A stretch of 64,000 bases of DNA from Brassica napus (GCF_020379485.1 NC_063447.1:62547452-62611451), one strand, 5' to 3'. Shown: positions 1 to 11,629, numbered from the stretch's first letter. Notes: generated by a model from the letters alone, not told the origin. Numbers and translations are program-made.

Positions 1-241
1 TGGCGGCTCTGATCATTCGAATAACAAAAAAATGAGTACTAAGAGACTTTATATTATACAAAAAGATAAAGCTAATTTAAAAAAGTGGTAGGAATTGTAG
101 TGTCTGAGAAGGGCTGGGATGATTTGAGGAGGACAACCTGCCTTGGTTATGTTCTGTGCTGTTAAAACTCCTAGAACTATAATTATCTTATTGTTTTTGA
201 TAAGTGATTCATTTTAACACATTGAAAAAACTAATTAAGTA

Positions 242-480
242 CTCCCTCCGTTTCATTTTACTTGTCGTTATAGAATTCGACACACAGATTAATAAAACAT
301 TTAAGTTTATCTATTTACTAGATAAAAACATCATTACCAATACACCTAACCAAATTTCAACCAATATAAAAATAGATTAAAATAAAAAGTTAATAAATTT
401 TGCATTGAAATCATAAAACGAAACTAATTTTGAAACGAAAATTTTACTCTAAAACGACATCTAATTCGAAACGGAGGGAG
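242..480. mobile_element. Stowaway-like MITE
   Basis: A 239-bp AT-rich segment with terminal inverted repeats: CTCCCTCCGTTTC at the left and GAAACGGAGGGAG at the right. TA lies on both sides (240-241 and 481-482). The CTCCCTCCG terminus with a TA target duplication is the hallmark of Stowaway MITEs (Tc1/mariner superfamily). It encodes nothing and lies about 0.7 kb upstream of the RRM gene. Confidence 0.85.
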
Positions 481-870
481 TATCATATATGGATGAATTT
501 CAGTGATGTAATAATTTTCTTTTCTAATTTTGCAATCAAACGTATACAAAAATACAATGGCGAATTAACTTTCATGAAGTACTCAAAATTGTATGTTTTA
601 TGTTGATTTTGTTTTACCGATTCAATTGTTTGAATGAATTGTTGGCAAAGCAGCCGCAAAATCTTAAAATGGAAGAAAATAGATTATTTAGAAGGTTGTG
701 CCCGAAAGTGAAGACCCACAACAACAACAACAAAAAATCATCCATATACAATACAGATATATGTAATATATTATCTATAATAAAAAGCATTTATTTTATT
801 TATAAGAATATGAAGATTTCAAGAGAGGGAGGTTGAAGACAGCGAAGCAGATGTTTTGTGCAGCGGACCC

Positions 871-882
871 AATATATATACA
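871..882 (+). promoter_or_regulatory. probable TATA box of the RRM gene
   Basis: AATATATATACA lies about 330 bp upstream of the start codon, followed by a CT-rich leader typical of plant 5' UTRs. The transcription start is not visible from sequence, so this is a positional call. Confidence 0.35.
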
Positions 883-1206
883 GCGAAAAAGCTTTTCTAA
901 TCAACTTGCTTCTCTCTTTAGCCATTGACGTGGGTTCCCACTAGCAGCTTTCTTGTCTGCTCCATCTCCATTGGCTCTCTCTCTCTCTTACTCTTTTCTT
1001 TTGTTCCTTCAATCAACACAAACATAGGTTTCTACTCTTCTTCTATTGTCTCACTCTTCTCGTACAAAGAGTTTAGTTTTTTTAATTAATTTGTTGGAAG
1101 GGGAAAAGTTACAGTTTTCTTTTCCTTTTGTAAATCGCATATAGATTTTTAAAAAGGGTAAAAACTAAAAACTTAAGTTTTGATTCTGGGGGAAATAATT
1201 AATCAG

Positions 1207-2653
1207 ATGGCTCAGCAGAGACAGTTTCAGATGGAAGGTGGTAATAACGATACGAAGCTGACGAAAATCTTCGTTGGAGGATTAGCATGGGAGACGCAGA
1301 AAGATACAATGAGACGTTACTTCGAACAGTTTGGTGAAATAGTAGAAGCTGTCGTCATCACCGATAAGAACACTGGCAGATCCAAAGGCTATGGCTTTGT
1401 ATGTTCTTCTTCTTCTTGACACAAGTTTTATATAAAAACGAGTTTGCTATTATTTTCTTTCCTAAATGTTTTTTTTTTTTATTTGTTTGATCAGGTGACG
1501 TTTATGGAAGCGGAAGCAGCTATGAGAGCCTGTCAGAATATGAATCCTGTGATTGATGGAAGAAGAGCTAATTGCAATCTTGCTTTTCTTGGTGCTCACA
1601 AACCTCGTCCTCCTACTTCTCCTAGACATGGTTTTGTTTCTCTCTCTCTCTCTAGAATGTAATGGTACATCTAGTTAACTAGCTTTTAGGGTTATACAGA
1701 AAATATCATATTTAGATCTTTTTTGTTACTTGATTAACACGCGAAAGAGGAAACTTGATATGTAGGAACAGGGAGATTTAGGTCACCAGGAGGAGCAGGA
1801 TTAGTGGCTCCTTCTCCTCAGTTTCGAGGCTCTTCTTCTTCCTCTGCTTTGGCTCATCATCATCAACAACAACAACACGTTGGTCAATTCCCATTTCCTT
1901 ACTCTTCTTACGGGTAAGTATAATTAATCATCTCATCAACAACAACCCATCTTGTTTATGTGTGTGTGTGTTTATATTCTTGTTTGTGTTTTCTTTTCTT
2001 CAGATTTTCTGGTTATTCTCAACAGGGAATGTACCCAATGGTTAGTTAAATTTCATTCATCTTTCAATATAGATTTTATTTTTCAGTTTCACTGAATGTT
2101 GATGTTCTTATGTTGCAGAATTACTACAACAATCATCTCTATGGAGGACAACAGTATTCTCCATATATGGGACCTCCATCTTCGGGATCAACAGGAATGT
2201 TCCATGGCTACTATCCTTACTATCCTCAGTACAATCCAGCACAAAGTAGCAATCAAGCTCAAGCTCAAACACATCATCATGGTTTCAGCTTTCAATACAC
2301 TGCTACTACTCCTCCTCCTCTTTTGCAATACCCTTACTTGCCTCATCAGCAATTCAGTTCCCAGCCTCCTCCACCACCAATCCTCTCCCTCCCAACCTCT
2401 TTGGCTCTATCATTAGCATCTTCAGCTTCATCTTCTTCCTCTTTGTCAACCTCGACTTCAGGTTTGACTTCACAACTCAAATATTGATTGAAACCATTGT
2501 TTTGGATTCATATTTTTTACAGTTTGTTTTGTATTAGCTGCAACAACTGCAACAAAAGCAGTTGTTATAATTACTACAACAGCAGAAGCTGAAGCTAGCA
2601 ACAGAGATGGTCATGAAGCAATTACATCATCATCCATCAAGATAGAGGATTGA
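1207..2653 (+). CDS. RRM RNA-binding protein, At2g46780-like
   Basis: Six exons join in frame: 1207-1398, 1495-1630, 1766-1913, 2004-2040, 2119-2461 and 2538-2653, giving 323 aa. All introns are GT-AG. One RRM covers residues about 19-98, with RNP2 KIFVGGLAW (20-28) and RNP1 KGYGFVTF (60-67), the latter split by intron 1. The rest is low-complexity: His/Gln, Tyr/Pro/Gly and Ser-rich stretches, then a Thr/Ala-rich tail. This is the architecture of single-RRM plant proteins of the ARP1/SEB4-like group, which probably bind mRNA; the target is unknown. The gene sits beside PRR9 as in Arabidopsis. The last intron is short, and reading through it gives a stop at 2485-2487 and a truncated C-terminus. 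The spliced form is preferred because exon 6 (2538-2653) keeps the frame and codes a sensible tail. Family call firm; biological role unknown. Confidence 0.88.
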
Positions 2654-3752
2654 TTTAGTACTACAATAGCAGAGCAAAGGGACTACTTCATTGTGCACTA
2701 ACTCATGATCAATCTCTCCAACATGTTCTAGCTAGAAACATTTATTCATATCATTTTTAGCTTTCTAGAATCTTAATTAGTACCTAGGAGGAGGAAGAAG
2801 AAAGACAGAAACCATCCTTCACATTCATTGTTTTATTTATTTTCATGATTCATATTGCATTTTAGGTTAAAGAATCAAAGAGAAGGCATTGGTGGCTTTT
2901 TCTGGATTCTTGGATTGATGCAGAAAGCATCATTCAACATTACATTAATTTGGGGATTTATTTTTCATATTCAGAAGAAATATTTTATGTCTTCTTCTGA
3001 ACCCAAACATGATTTTAAAGCTTCGGATAAGCTTGAAATCTTTTTTTTTCACATTTGTAATTCTTGAAATTGTCTTTTAAATCTCATTGCTTGTTCTTGT
3101 TCTTCATTATGATTATATAAACTTTTAGATGATAACATCTTTAATACCAGCTGGAATATTCTACTTTTTGTCAACTTGTAGATGATATGAACTACTCTGC
3201 TTTATAGAATGTTCAACTTTATAATTGATTAATTTGAATTACCATGATTATATTATCAAAGTAACAATGATCATTGTCTTTGGATTCCAAAGGGGATCTT
3301 ATGAAGACAAAAGTACCGGTCAAAAGACCGTTGGGAAAGATGGATATTTTTCTTTGCCACCATTTCACGATTATTGTTTAAACAACTTTGAAAGAAACTC
3401 AGCACCTACTTAACACGCATATATACATCAGATTGTTTTGGTTTTCATTAACTTATGAGAATGTTTTGGCAGATACAACATAATGTTATTTGTCTGCAAG
3501 TACAAATTAGAAAAGGGACAGAAACAAGTTATTTGAAAAAAAAAATTGTTTGAAACAACCAAAGAAAATATAGCCAAGGAAAACTTATGTGAAAGTCAGA
3601 CTTGGGTTTCAGTTTAACCATTGAAGTTAGAGCCTAAATCTACAAACTAATGGGCTTTAATACATGCAAAGCCTAATTTTTTAACAAAGCCATTAAGTTT
3701 GGTACTGTAGACATGTGTGATCCATATGGGTAACCAAGTTAGGCATAAAAGC
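2654..3752. other. 3' UTR and intergenic DNA
   Basis: AT-rich sequence after the RRM gene. The first few hundred bases are presumably its 3' UTR. No coding exon, tRNA or clear repeat was recognised before the transposon that starts at 3756. Confidence 0.5.
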
Positions 3753-3977
3753 TTAGACTATCTTTATAGCTGAGTCCTTAGTGGGTTTTTAAGTATAATA
3801 AGACATTTAATTAAATCAAAACAAAAAAAAATTTAGATAACCGATCTTTAATAGAGAGTTTTGGCAACCGATCGTAAAAAGAGTTCTTAATACACCTGTC
3901 AGCAAACTGTAAATTATGATTTTTTTCTCTCCTTTCTCTTCTTTCTCTCCTCTTCTCTCGCGTTCTATGTCGTCCCG

Positions 3978-4200
3978 ATGACTGCTTTTGTGAAGAGAAG
4001 CGTATCTTCCGTGCAATCGGTGTCTTCTCTGTCTTTCTCTTCTCTCGTTTTCTCCTCTCCGTCGCGAAGGGAAGCGGCGACGAAACAGAGGGTTACAAAT
4101 CAGCTTCTCACGGTGAAGTCAGCCTCCGGCAAGACTTACAGCCCGTTAGCAGCGGAGACAGGACTCAAACGCCGCACTTCCTGGGAATCGGTCTCTCTCT
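3978..4200 (+). pseudogene. cyanase (cyanate lyase) N-terminal fragment
   Basis: An open stretch encodes a Ser-rich leader followed by QLLTVKSASGKTY and SPLAAETGL. This resembles the N-terminal helical domain of plant cyanases, which detoxify cyanate with bicarbonate. After ETGL the similarity stops and no catalytic Arg/Glu/Ser region follows, so no active enzyme can be made. The fragment lies inside the TTA-flanked element and was probably captured by it. Identification rests on about 25 residues recalled from the family, so it is tentative. Confidence 0.4.
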
Positions 4201-4355
4201 CTTCCCCGCAAAGTTTGATTCTTTTCGTTAACCCGCAAGCTAAAGTTTTGTGCTTTGGCATTTCTTTGGATCGATTGAACATGTTCTCAGCTGCTTCTCT
4301 TATTAGCCTTTGTTAGATGGATTGAGAATCTGGGGGGGGGTTGTCCAATTGTTCA

Positions 4356-4492
4356 GACACAATGTTGGGACTTTAGATGGTTACTTGTCTGAATTGCGAC
4401 CAAATTATTTTGGAGTTTGGGGTTTGTCTATTTTTTTTTCAGACACAATGTTGGGACTTTAGAGAGTTTTACTTGTCTGAATTGCGACCATT
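4356..4492. repeat. short direct duplication
   Basis: Two copies of a segment starting CAGACACAATGTTGGGACTT and ending CTTGTCTGAATTGCGACC, beginning near 4356 and 4441, separated by about 30 bp. The copies differ by a few bases. They lie in the non-coding gap between captured fragments of the transposon. Confidence 0.75.
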
Positions 4493-4560
4493 TTAACTAG
4501 TGTGTGGGAGTTTGAACAGTTGGGGATCTGATTTTCAGTGTTTTTATTGATTTGCTGCAG

Positions 4561-5180
4561 AGATCATATGTTCACAAGAAGAGAAACAGAAGAATGAGGG
4601 AGAAGCAAGAGTTATTGCGTGGTGTGAATGCTTTCGCAGCAAACATGTTTACGGGTATTACCTCATCTGTGTGTTCTGTTTTTTTTTTATCTTGCCTCAT
4701 ATGTTGTTTGTTTTTGTATGCACTTGTTGCCCCTCCCTCTTTCATTATTTGTAGAAAAACTGGTTTGCTTTACAGATTGAGTTTCTTGAAAAAAAGTACA
4801 TAAGATTTAGTGTTTCCTGCTTTGCTTCTCCCATAAGCTGAAACTTTGTCCTATAGGCCACTGTTGATTCTTCTTATGCTCATAGTATTAGCTTCTTTAG
4901 TTACTAGAATGTTCTTTGTGAAGAAATTAGAAGGTAATATTTGTTAGTTGTTCCTCTTTATGAATAAGATTGCTAGAAGCCTTTGAGTCTCTTTTATTGG
5001 ATTCCATTAAAGCTGAGCATGTTGTAATATTGTTGTGTGTGTATTTAGCTGTTGATTGAGTGAAAACAGGAGCTTGATGTTGTGGAGAACACTGAGAAGA
5101 GAACCGCTAAGGAAAGAAAATTGTAGCCACTTTTAAGCAGTGTGCTAGGTATCTTACTCCTCTCTTCAACTTATGCAGGA
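4561..5180 (+). pseudogene. unrecognised exon-like fragments inside the transposon
   Basis: Two pieces look like former exons. About 4561-4655 encodes a very basic stretch, including KKRNRRMREKQELLRGVN. About 5070-5180 encodes ELDVVENTEKRTAKE and then, after a one-base frame change, IVATFKQCARYLTPLFNL. A polypyrimidine-AG precedes the first piece and the sequence between is intron-like. I do not recognise the source gene or genes. The frame break argues against a functional product. Confidence 0.35.
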
Positions 5181-5820
5181 AGAAGGTATAAAGCACAATC
5201 CCTTTTCCTTTTATTGCAATTTTTTGGTTTTGTTTGTTGTTTGGGTGTGAAACATATTAGTAATGAGAATGTTCGTGTACTCGTTGTTTGAACTTATATA
5301 TAAAGTAGCAAATTGTTATGTAGTTAAAAAATTTTTTTTAAGAAACTCAAATTAAGAAACTACCATTGTAGGTTAAAAATTAGGTGATTCTTAACTAAAG
5401 ATTTTAGCCAATATTTATTAGTTAACTAATCATTAAAGTGTACTTAAGAAATTTTATGAGTTTTTAGGGATAATCATGCTCTTATAGTCTGATATATCTA
5501 ACCACGTAAGCATATGTGAGTTGTTTATTACGTATTAACTGTGCATATCATAGACCAATAGATATTTTGTTTTGCTTTAACTTTGATGGGGAATTTTTCT
5601 ACTCAAAGCAAAAGTTTATAGATTGTTCTAGAACTCTTCTTGTTTCCACACAAAAAATACTACTATAAAATTTACACCACAAAATATATGACTTAATCAA
5701 TGCTGGCATTTAATATTGAGGCTGATGGGTCCATTTTTTATTCCAAAGTTTTTTTTTAATAATATTTAAGTCAATATCTAATTTGAAACTCTAATTTGAA
5801 ATGATGCAGAAAGATAAAGA

Positions 5821-5947
5821 AAAATATCTACTTTTGAAACCAATCAAAATCCCTAAAATCAAAGTTAGCCACACAAATAAAATAGAAGCCCACGTGTCAT
5901 CCTCATAACCACTAGATATCCCCAAAGGTATACAATAACGACACGTG
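5821..5947 (+). promoter_or_regulatory. PRR9 promoter: evening element and two G-boxes
   Basis: An exact evening element AAAATATCT lies at 5821-5829. CACGTG G-boxes lie at 5891-5896 and 5942-5947, about 400-520 bp upstream of the PRR9 start codon. In Arabidopsis, CCA1/LHY-class MYB factors and evening-complex members act on PRR9 through evening-element or related sites, and PIF/HY5-class factors bind G-boxes. The motifs are seen directly; the regulation is inferred from that family knowledge. Confidence 0.7.
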
Positions 5948-6340
5948 TAATGTGGACCTGGGAAGCAGAGCTACGCCATCTCCACCGAATCAAACACGAT
6001 ACTGGAAAGATCAAAATAATGGCCCATATCGAGCCACGTCAGCCCAAAGAAGGCCCGCATGATTATTCACCGTTAATTAGATTTCCCCAAGTTGTTTATT
6101 GCTATTCTCCGTTGTCCTCAGAGAAAAAGCATAGAAGTCGTCTGATATTTTGGCGAGAGTTTGAGTGGCTGTGAAGTTAGATACTAATAATAATAATAAT
6201 ATACCTCTTTGCCTTCTTCTTCCTCACTACAATAATCAGATACCTTTTCTCTCTTCTTCCTCTCGGCGAATTAAGATCTAAAATCTCAGTTTTTTTTGTT
6301 TTGTTTTGGAAAGTTCTGCTTTTTCTCTGTTCTGAGATCG

Positions 6341-8460
6341 ATGGGGGAGGTTGTGGTTTTAAGCAGCGACGAAGGTACTATGGAGACGATGATGAGCAGA
6401 GGCAAGTCATCGGAGGTTGTCCGGTGGGAGAAGTATCTTCCGACGACGGTGCTTAGGGTTTTGCTTGTCGAATCCGATGATTCAACTCGCCAAATCATCA
6501 CCGCCCTTCTTCAGAAATGCTCTTACAAAGGTCATTGCTTTACTCTGTTTTTCAAAGTTTCCGTCTTTGTCTTGATTTTGAACTCAAAAGTATGTTCGGT
6601 CTTAATCTTAATCTGTTACAAGTATTATGTTCGGTCTGTGAATTATTTGTTCATTGTCTTAAATCTGTTTCAAGTGTCTGTTCTGGTCTGTGAATTATGT
6701 GTTCATTGTCTTATCTGTTTCAAGTTTCGATCTTTATGTCTTAATTATGAAGTTACAAGTATGTTCGGTCTGTTAATTTGTTTGTTTATTGTCTTAATCT
6801 GTTTCAAGTTTCGATCTTTATGTCTTAATTTTGAAGTTACAAGTATGTTCTTTTGTCTGTGAAACTAAACTCGGGTCTTGTTTTGGTTTCGAAACAGTTG
6901 TGGCCGTCTCCGATGGTTTAGCTGCGTGGGAGACTCTAAAGGAGAAGACACATAACATCGACCTAATACTAACGGAGCTGGATTTGCCAGCTATATCCGG
7001 ATTTGCGCTACTCGCTTTGGTGATGGAGCATGAAGCTTGCAAGCACATCCCTGTCATAAGTACGATGTTGGTGATCCCCTAAGTCCGTTCTTTTGTAAAA
7101 AAAAAAGCTTTCTCTTTAGTTTTTTGTTGTTCTGATGATTTTATTTGTTTTCTTCTAGTGATGTCGTCGCAAGATTCGACGACGATGGTGTTGAAGTGTA
7201 TGCTTAGAGGTGCTGCTGATTATCTGATTAAGCCCATGAGGAAAAACGAGTTGAAGAATCTATGGCAACATGTCTGGAGACGACTTACTGTAAGTTCATT
7301 TCGTTATGTTGAATTAATTTTAAGCTTGAACGGACTTATAATAAATTTTTTTTTGGTTATGAATCAGTTGCGTGGTGATCATACTGCTAATGGTCCTAGC
7401 TTACCAGCTTCGCAGCAGAACGTTGAAGACAATGATGAAACTTGTGCAGATTCAAGATATCATTCTGATCATGGAAGTGGTTCTCAGGCTATCAGCGACA
7501 ACGGTGAGGATAAGCTGATGGCGGATGTCAAACCGGTGGTTGAATCTTTTGATGTGACAATGGATTTGATCGGTGGGATAGACAAACGGACTGAGTGTTT
7601 CTACGGAGACAACACCGGTGAGCAGCATGTTGGGCCCGAGCTTGGGCTTTCTCTGAAGAGATCTTGCTCTGGAAGAAGTTTGGAGAAGAACCAAGATGAA
7701 AGCAAGCATCAGAAGATTAGCCTCTCTGATGCATCAGCCTTCTCACGGTTTGTGTTCTTGCTTGCAAATTTTATATAACGTCTCAGTTTATAGATTAGTG
7801 TTTTAATGAATAGCATTAGATTAACGTGCAGATACGAGAACGGGAAGGCAGGAGGAGAGAAAGCAGTTGTTGTTGCTGTAGAGGCAAGTAGTTCAGCTGA
7901 GCCCAAGACACCAAGCGAATCACATGAAAAGCTGTTAAGATGTGATCACGGAAGCGCTACAACGAGCAGCAACCATGAGAACATTGGATCATCAAGCGTA
8001 AGCGGACAAAACCAGTTTATTCAGTCCGGGAAGCAAGAATCTCTCTTTCCAGTAGAATCAAACCGCCTGAAGGCGAGCAAGGAAGTGGAAGTTGGTTCTC
8101 AGAGCACCAACGAGGGGACAGTAACAGCAGGAGGACAAAGTAGGAGCAGCAGCACGAGAGAGAAAGCAAAAGAGGAAGAAGAAGAAGGTGAAGGTGAAGG
8201 TGAAGGTGGTGTCACTGCCCAGCAACGCAAGAGTGAGAGAGAAGCTGCGCTGATGAAGTTCCGGATGAAGAAGAAAGATCGATGCTTTGGTAAAAAGGTA
8301 GGAGACTCATAATCTTTTGCTATATTACAAGATGAAAAACTGATGATGTTGATTACTGCAGGTAAGATATGAGAGCAGGAAGAAGCTAGCAGAGCAGCGT
8401 CCAAGAGTGAAAGGCCAGTTCGTGCGTGCTGTGAACTCAGATGCGTCTACTACTAAATAA
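6341..8460 (+). CDS. PRR9: pseudo-response regulator 9 (circadian clock repressor)
   Basis: Six exons join in frame: 6341-6530, 6898-7059, 7159-7289, 7368-7747, 7832-8297 and 8362-8460, encoding 475 aa. Residues about 38-160 form a pseudo-receiver domain in which the phospho-accepting Asp is Glu (E90 in LILTELDLP), the defining change of PRRs. It retains MMSSQDS and the [11 protein letters not shown] region. The C-terminal CCT motif (about 422-465) contains [21 protein letters not shown] region [13 protein letters not shown] precedes it. PRRs act in the nucleus to repress CCA1 and LHY in the morning. PRR9 is preferred over PRR5/7 because of overall length, gene order between the RRM gene and MTP1, and the promoter motifs. 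No disruption is seen; the gene looks functional. Confidence 0.93.
6570..6850. repeat. tandem repeat in PRR9 intron 1
   Basis: Intron 1 contains imperfect tandem copies of a unit with GTTCGGTCTGTGAATTAT and TCATTGTCTTAATCTGTTTC (about three copies, starting near 6629, 6682 and 6765). A second unit, TTTCGATCTTTATGTCTTAA followed by GAAGTTACAAG, appears twice (near 6724 and 6808). The expansion makes this the longest PRR9 intron. Confidence 0.8.
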
Positions 8461-9065
8461 TGCCTGGCAGCCCAACAAGAGAAGTTTCCCACAGTAAAAG
8501 GCCCAGTTAGAGAGACTTTTTTTAGATTTGTTGTAATATTAAGTGTGGCTTATTTGTATTCCAGTGTTACTGCTCAGTTCTCAGCAAATCTAAGAAAATT
8601 GGGGTAACTATTCCACTTGCTGTATATACTACTATTAGATAGATCATCTCTATTATCTGCGAATGATCAAAGCTACGTTAAACCGTAACTCCAGATTTTC
8701 TGCAAGTTTTTTTTTTCCATATTGACTTAGCACTTAATGTAAGAGGACTATCAAGATCCCACAATATTATCTTCTTCTTTTTTTCCACTTAGATGGGTAG
8801 TATATGATTTGGACATTATTTTCATTGTGATTCAATTCAATGAATCCAAGCATTTTTCCAATTTTGTATTTATGCTACTTTTACAATTTGTTTTCTTCTT
8901 CGAACCAATAAAATTATTTCATTAATAAAGGGTGGAAAAGACCCAATCATTTGAGAGTAAACCAGGTAATTAAAAGAGCCCCGACCAATCATTCGGTTGG
9001 ATTAGTAAAGTTGTGCCAGAAAGACAGGAGAGCAATAATTACGGTGTAATAAGTAGAGTGGCGAT
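8461..9065. other. PRR9 3' UTR and spacer
   Basis: AT-rich non-coding sequence. The first part is presumably the PRR9 3' UTR. No gene or repeat was recognised. Confidence 0.5.
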
Positions 9066-9068
9066 GCC

Positions 9069-9769
9069 ACGTGTATATAAAATTGACCGTGGAAAAGAAA
9101 CAAGAAGAAAACAAAACCATTGAGAGAATAGAGAGATCTGGAAAGGAGGGAGGACACAAGGAGGATAAGAGAGAAAATAAAAAGGACTCCGGAAAGACAA
9201 AAGGAAAAGAGAAGCTGCCCATCTCTATCTCTCGTGGCCGCCCTAATACTTTTATTTATTTATAAAAGGCTTCTTCCTTTTCCTTGACATTCTTTAAAGG
9301 GCGAGGAGGAGTAGTGAATCTATCAAACCGGCAACTTCAGCCTCTCGACTCTCTCTCTCTCTCTGGTTAGTTCTTTTCTTTTACGTTTTGTTCCCTCTGT
9401 GTTTGCTACTTTGTTAGGATTCTTCTTCACGCTGCCATTTTAAACTATTAACCTTTTTGTTATTATTATTTGGGATCGAACTTGAAGAATCAGTCTTTGC
9501 TGATGATGCATACTTATATCTGTTACAGTGTTTCTAGATTCTTCATTGTCACATCTGGAATTGGTCTGATTTTGACTCTTTCCTACTTTTATTTAATTAT
9601 TATAATGATTAGTTTGTTATATATTCTTTAGTATGTGTTTGTGCTAGTAGAACCTCCTCCTGTTACATGACTAGTAGTGCCATCCATGTCTGATTTGTTC
9701 TTTTTTAGATTATAAAGTTGCTTTTCTTGTTCTTGTTCTTGTCTCATCCCTTTTTTTTTTTATTTTCAG
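9069..9769 (+). promoter_or_regulatory. MTP1 promoter, leader and 5'-UTR intron
   Basis: A G-box CACGTG (about 9069-9074) runs directly into TATATAAAA. The leader includes a CT microsatellite (about 9345-9364). A donor G|GTTAG at 9366 and a polypyrimidine-rich acceptor TTTTCAG ending at 9769 define an intron of about 404 bp ending one base before the start codon. Introns in the leader often raise expression of plant genes; that effect is an inference here. Confidence 0.6.
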
Positions 9770-9770
9770 A

Positions 9771-10916
9771 ATGGCGTCTTCAAGCCCCCAACATTGCCAC
9801 ATCATCGAGGTCAATCCAGGCAAATCCGTTGAAGAAAGCACAACAAGTCTGGCGAGCAAAGCCTGCGGAGAAGCCCCCTGCGGCTTCTCAGATCTCAACA
9901 ACGCTTCCGGCGACGCCCAAGAACGCAACGCCTCCATGCGCAAGCTCTGCATCGCCGTGGTGCTATGCCTTCTCTTCATGACCGTTGAAGTCTTCGGTGG
10001 CATCAAAGCTAACAGCTTAGCTATTCTCACCGACGCAGCTCATCTCCTCTCTGACGTTGCTGCTTTTGCCATCTCCTTGTTCTCCCTGTGGGCTGCTGGC
10101 TGGGAAGCGACGCCGAGGCAGACTTATGGGTTTTTCAGGATTGAGATTTTGGGAGCTCTTGTCTCCATCCAGCTCATTTGGCTCCTTACTGGTATACTTG
10201 TCTATGAAGCTATCATCAGACTTCTTAGTGAGACTAGTGAGGTTAATGGGTTCCTTATGTTCCTTGTTGCTGCTTTTGGGTTGCTCGTGAATATCATAAT
10301 GGCTGTTCTGTTGGGACATGATCATGGCCACGGTCATGGCCATGGTCATGACCATCACAGTCATGGGGTGACTGTTACCACACATCATCACCATCATGGT
10401 CATGGAGAGGACAAGCATCATCACGCTCATGGGGATGATGATGTTACTGAGCAGTTGCTGGAGAAATCAGAGAAGAGAAAGAGGAACATCAATGTACAAG
10501 GAGCTTACCTCCATGTCCTTGGGGACTCCATCCAGAGCGTTGGCGTTATGATTGGAGGAGGCATCATCTGGTACAAACCGGAGTGGAAGATAGTTGATCT
10601 GATCTGCACGCTTGTCTTTTCGGTTATTGTCTTGGGGACGACCATAAACATGATCAGAAGCATTCTTGAGGTGTTGATGGAGAGCACGCCGAGAGAGATC
10701 GACGCTACGAAGCTGGAGAAGGGTTTGCTGGAGATGGAGGAAGTGGTGGCTGTTCATGAGCTTCACATTTGGGCTATCACGGTGGGGAAGGTGCTGCTTG
10801 CTTGCCACGTCAATATAAGGCCAGAGGCAGATGCTGATATGGTGCTCAACAAGGTGATTGATTACATCCGCAGGGAGTATAATATCAGTCATGTCACTAT
10901 ACAAATCGAACGTTAA
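9771..10916 (+). CDS. MTP1: vacuolar zinc transporter MTP1/ZAT (cation diffusion facilitator)
   Basis: A single uninterrupted reading frame of 381 aa. It exports Zn2+ from the cytosol into the vacuole in exchange for protons. The two metal-site motifs are intact: HLLSD in TM2 (H91, D95) and HVLGD in TM5 (H248, D252). Between TM4 and TM5 is the plant MTP1 histidine-rich cytosolic loop (about 182-221), with repeated HG and HHHHH runs that tune zinc sensing and selectivity. The N-terminal segment [11 protein letters not shown] carries the paired cysteines typical of this clade. The C-terminal cytosolic domain ends in TIQIER. At 381 residues it is slightly shorter than the roughly 398 aa Arabidopsis protein, probably through a shorter His loop. 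The coding region has no intron, as in Arabidopsis. Confidence 0.95.
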   Translation: MASSSPQHCHIIEVNPGKSVEESTTSLASKACGEAPCGFSDLNNASGDAQERNASMRKLCIAVVLCLLFMTVEVFGGIKANSLAILTDAAHLLSDVAAFAISLFSLWAAGWEATPRQTYGFFRIEILGALVSIQLIWLLTGILVYEAIIRLLSETSEVNGFLMFLVAAFGLLVNIIMAVLLGHDHGHGHGHGHDHHSHGVTVTTHHHHHGHGEDKHHHAHGDDDVTEQLLEKSEKRKRNINVQGAYLHVLGDSIQSVGVMIGGGIIWYKPEWKIVDLICTLVFSVIVLGTTINMIRSILEVLMESTPREIDATKLEKGLLEMEEVVAVHELHIWAITVGKVLLACHVNIRPEADADMVLNKVIDYIRREYNISHVTIQIER

Positions 10917-11200
10917 AAGTAAAACGATATGAAGAGTATTTTGTATAAGCATTTTCATTGACATGATGATAAAATCAATAAAGTTTTCTATGTTTTTTTG
11001 TCCACTTTCTCTTGTTCTTCATGCTTTAGGTATATTGGTATAGTTATATGTCAACTTGCTTAGAACAGAGACGTTTATCTCAACTTGTTGTGAGATTAGG
11101 TGTGTGTCTTTCAATTATCCTAGGAGTGTCACAGGGCTTGTGAATAGTGTTAGAAGCAGGATCTGATTTGTCACAAGTGGGGCCCATTGTTTTGTCCTGA

Positions 11201-11295
11201 GAGTCTGGTAACAAGAGGTCGTAAGTTACATCAGCTTTGTACTTTTATAAGCATTATTTTAAAAAGGACTATGTAAAGATTGGATGTTGTTAAGT
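11201..11295. repeat. dispersed repeat, copy 1
   Basis: The sequence from GAGTCTGGTAACAAGAG through AAAAAGGACTATGTAAAGAT to GGATGTTGTTAA recurs in the same orientation at 20406-20522, upstream of PPA3. The second copy has an insertion of about 20 bp. Its origin is not recognised. Confidence 0.7.
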
Positions 11296-11627
11296 TGCTT
11301 AGGCTTGTTCTGGTTTTATCACAGTAGTATGAATATGAGTGAAGAAAAATAAAGATACTTTTAGAGACAAACACTGGTTAGTACCCTTGAAGCCAAGGCA
11401 TCAACACTTGTATGCTTAACAGATAAGAATCCAGAATTCACGCGTTGAGGGGATGAATGTATAAACGCTTCCTTAGACTTTTAAAAGGTTCAATGTTCTT
11501 CTTCTTCTTCCTCATCATCATCATGTATGTATTAACGAAAACCCCCCACAACTGACTGTCTCTTTGCTGCCAGACAAAACTGCCAAAGCCAATAATGTTT
11601 CTTTGAGGGACCTTTCTTATGTCAGAG

Positions 11628-11629
<2 letters not shown>

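Larger units (their letters stand above)
3756..5481. mobile_element. PIF/Harbinger-like non-autonomous element with captured gene pieces
   Basis: A 1726-bp segment flanked by TTA on both sides (3753-3755 and 5482-5484), the target duplication of PIF/Harbinger elements. The right end, read inward, starts GAGCATGATTATCCC; the left end starts GACTATCTTTATAGC and continues into TCCTTAGTGGGTTTTTAAG. Both subterminal motifs also occur in the 208-bp MITE at 42311-42518, so they belong to one family. The interior is unlike a MITE: it holds exon-like GC-richer fragments (3978-4200, 4561-4655, 5070-5180), one resembling cyanase. No transposase is visible. The left terminus is more diverged, so the exact left boundary is an inference. 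Confidence 0.6.

Noticed and set aside
10017..10430. Minus-strand open frame of 137 codons rich in Met and Val inside MTP1
   Set aside because: It is the antisense reading of the His-rich loop and membrane segments of MTP1.
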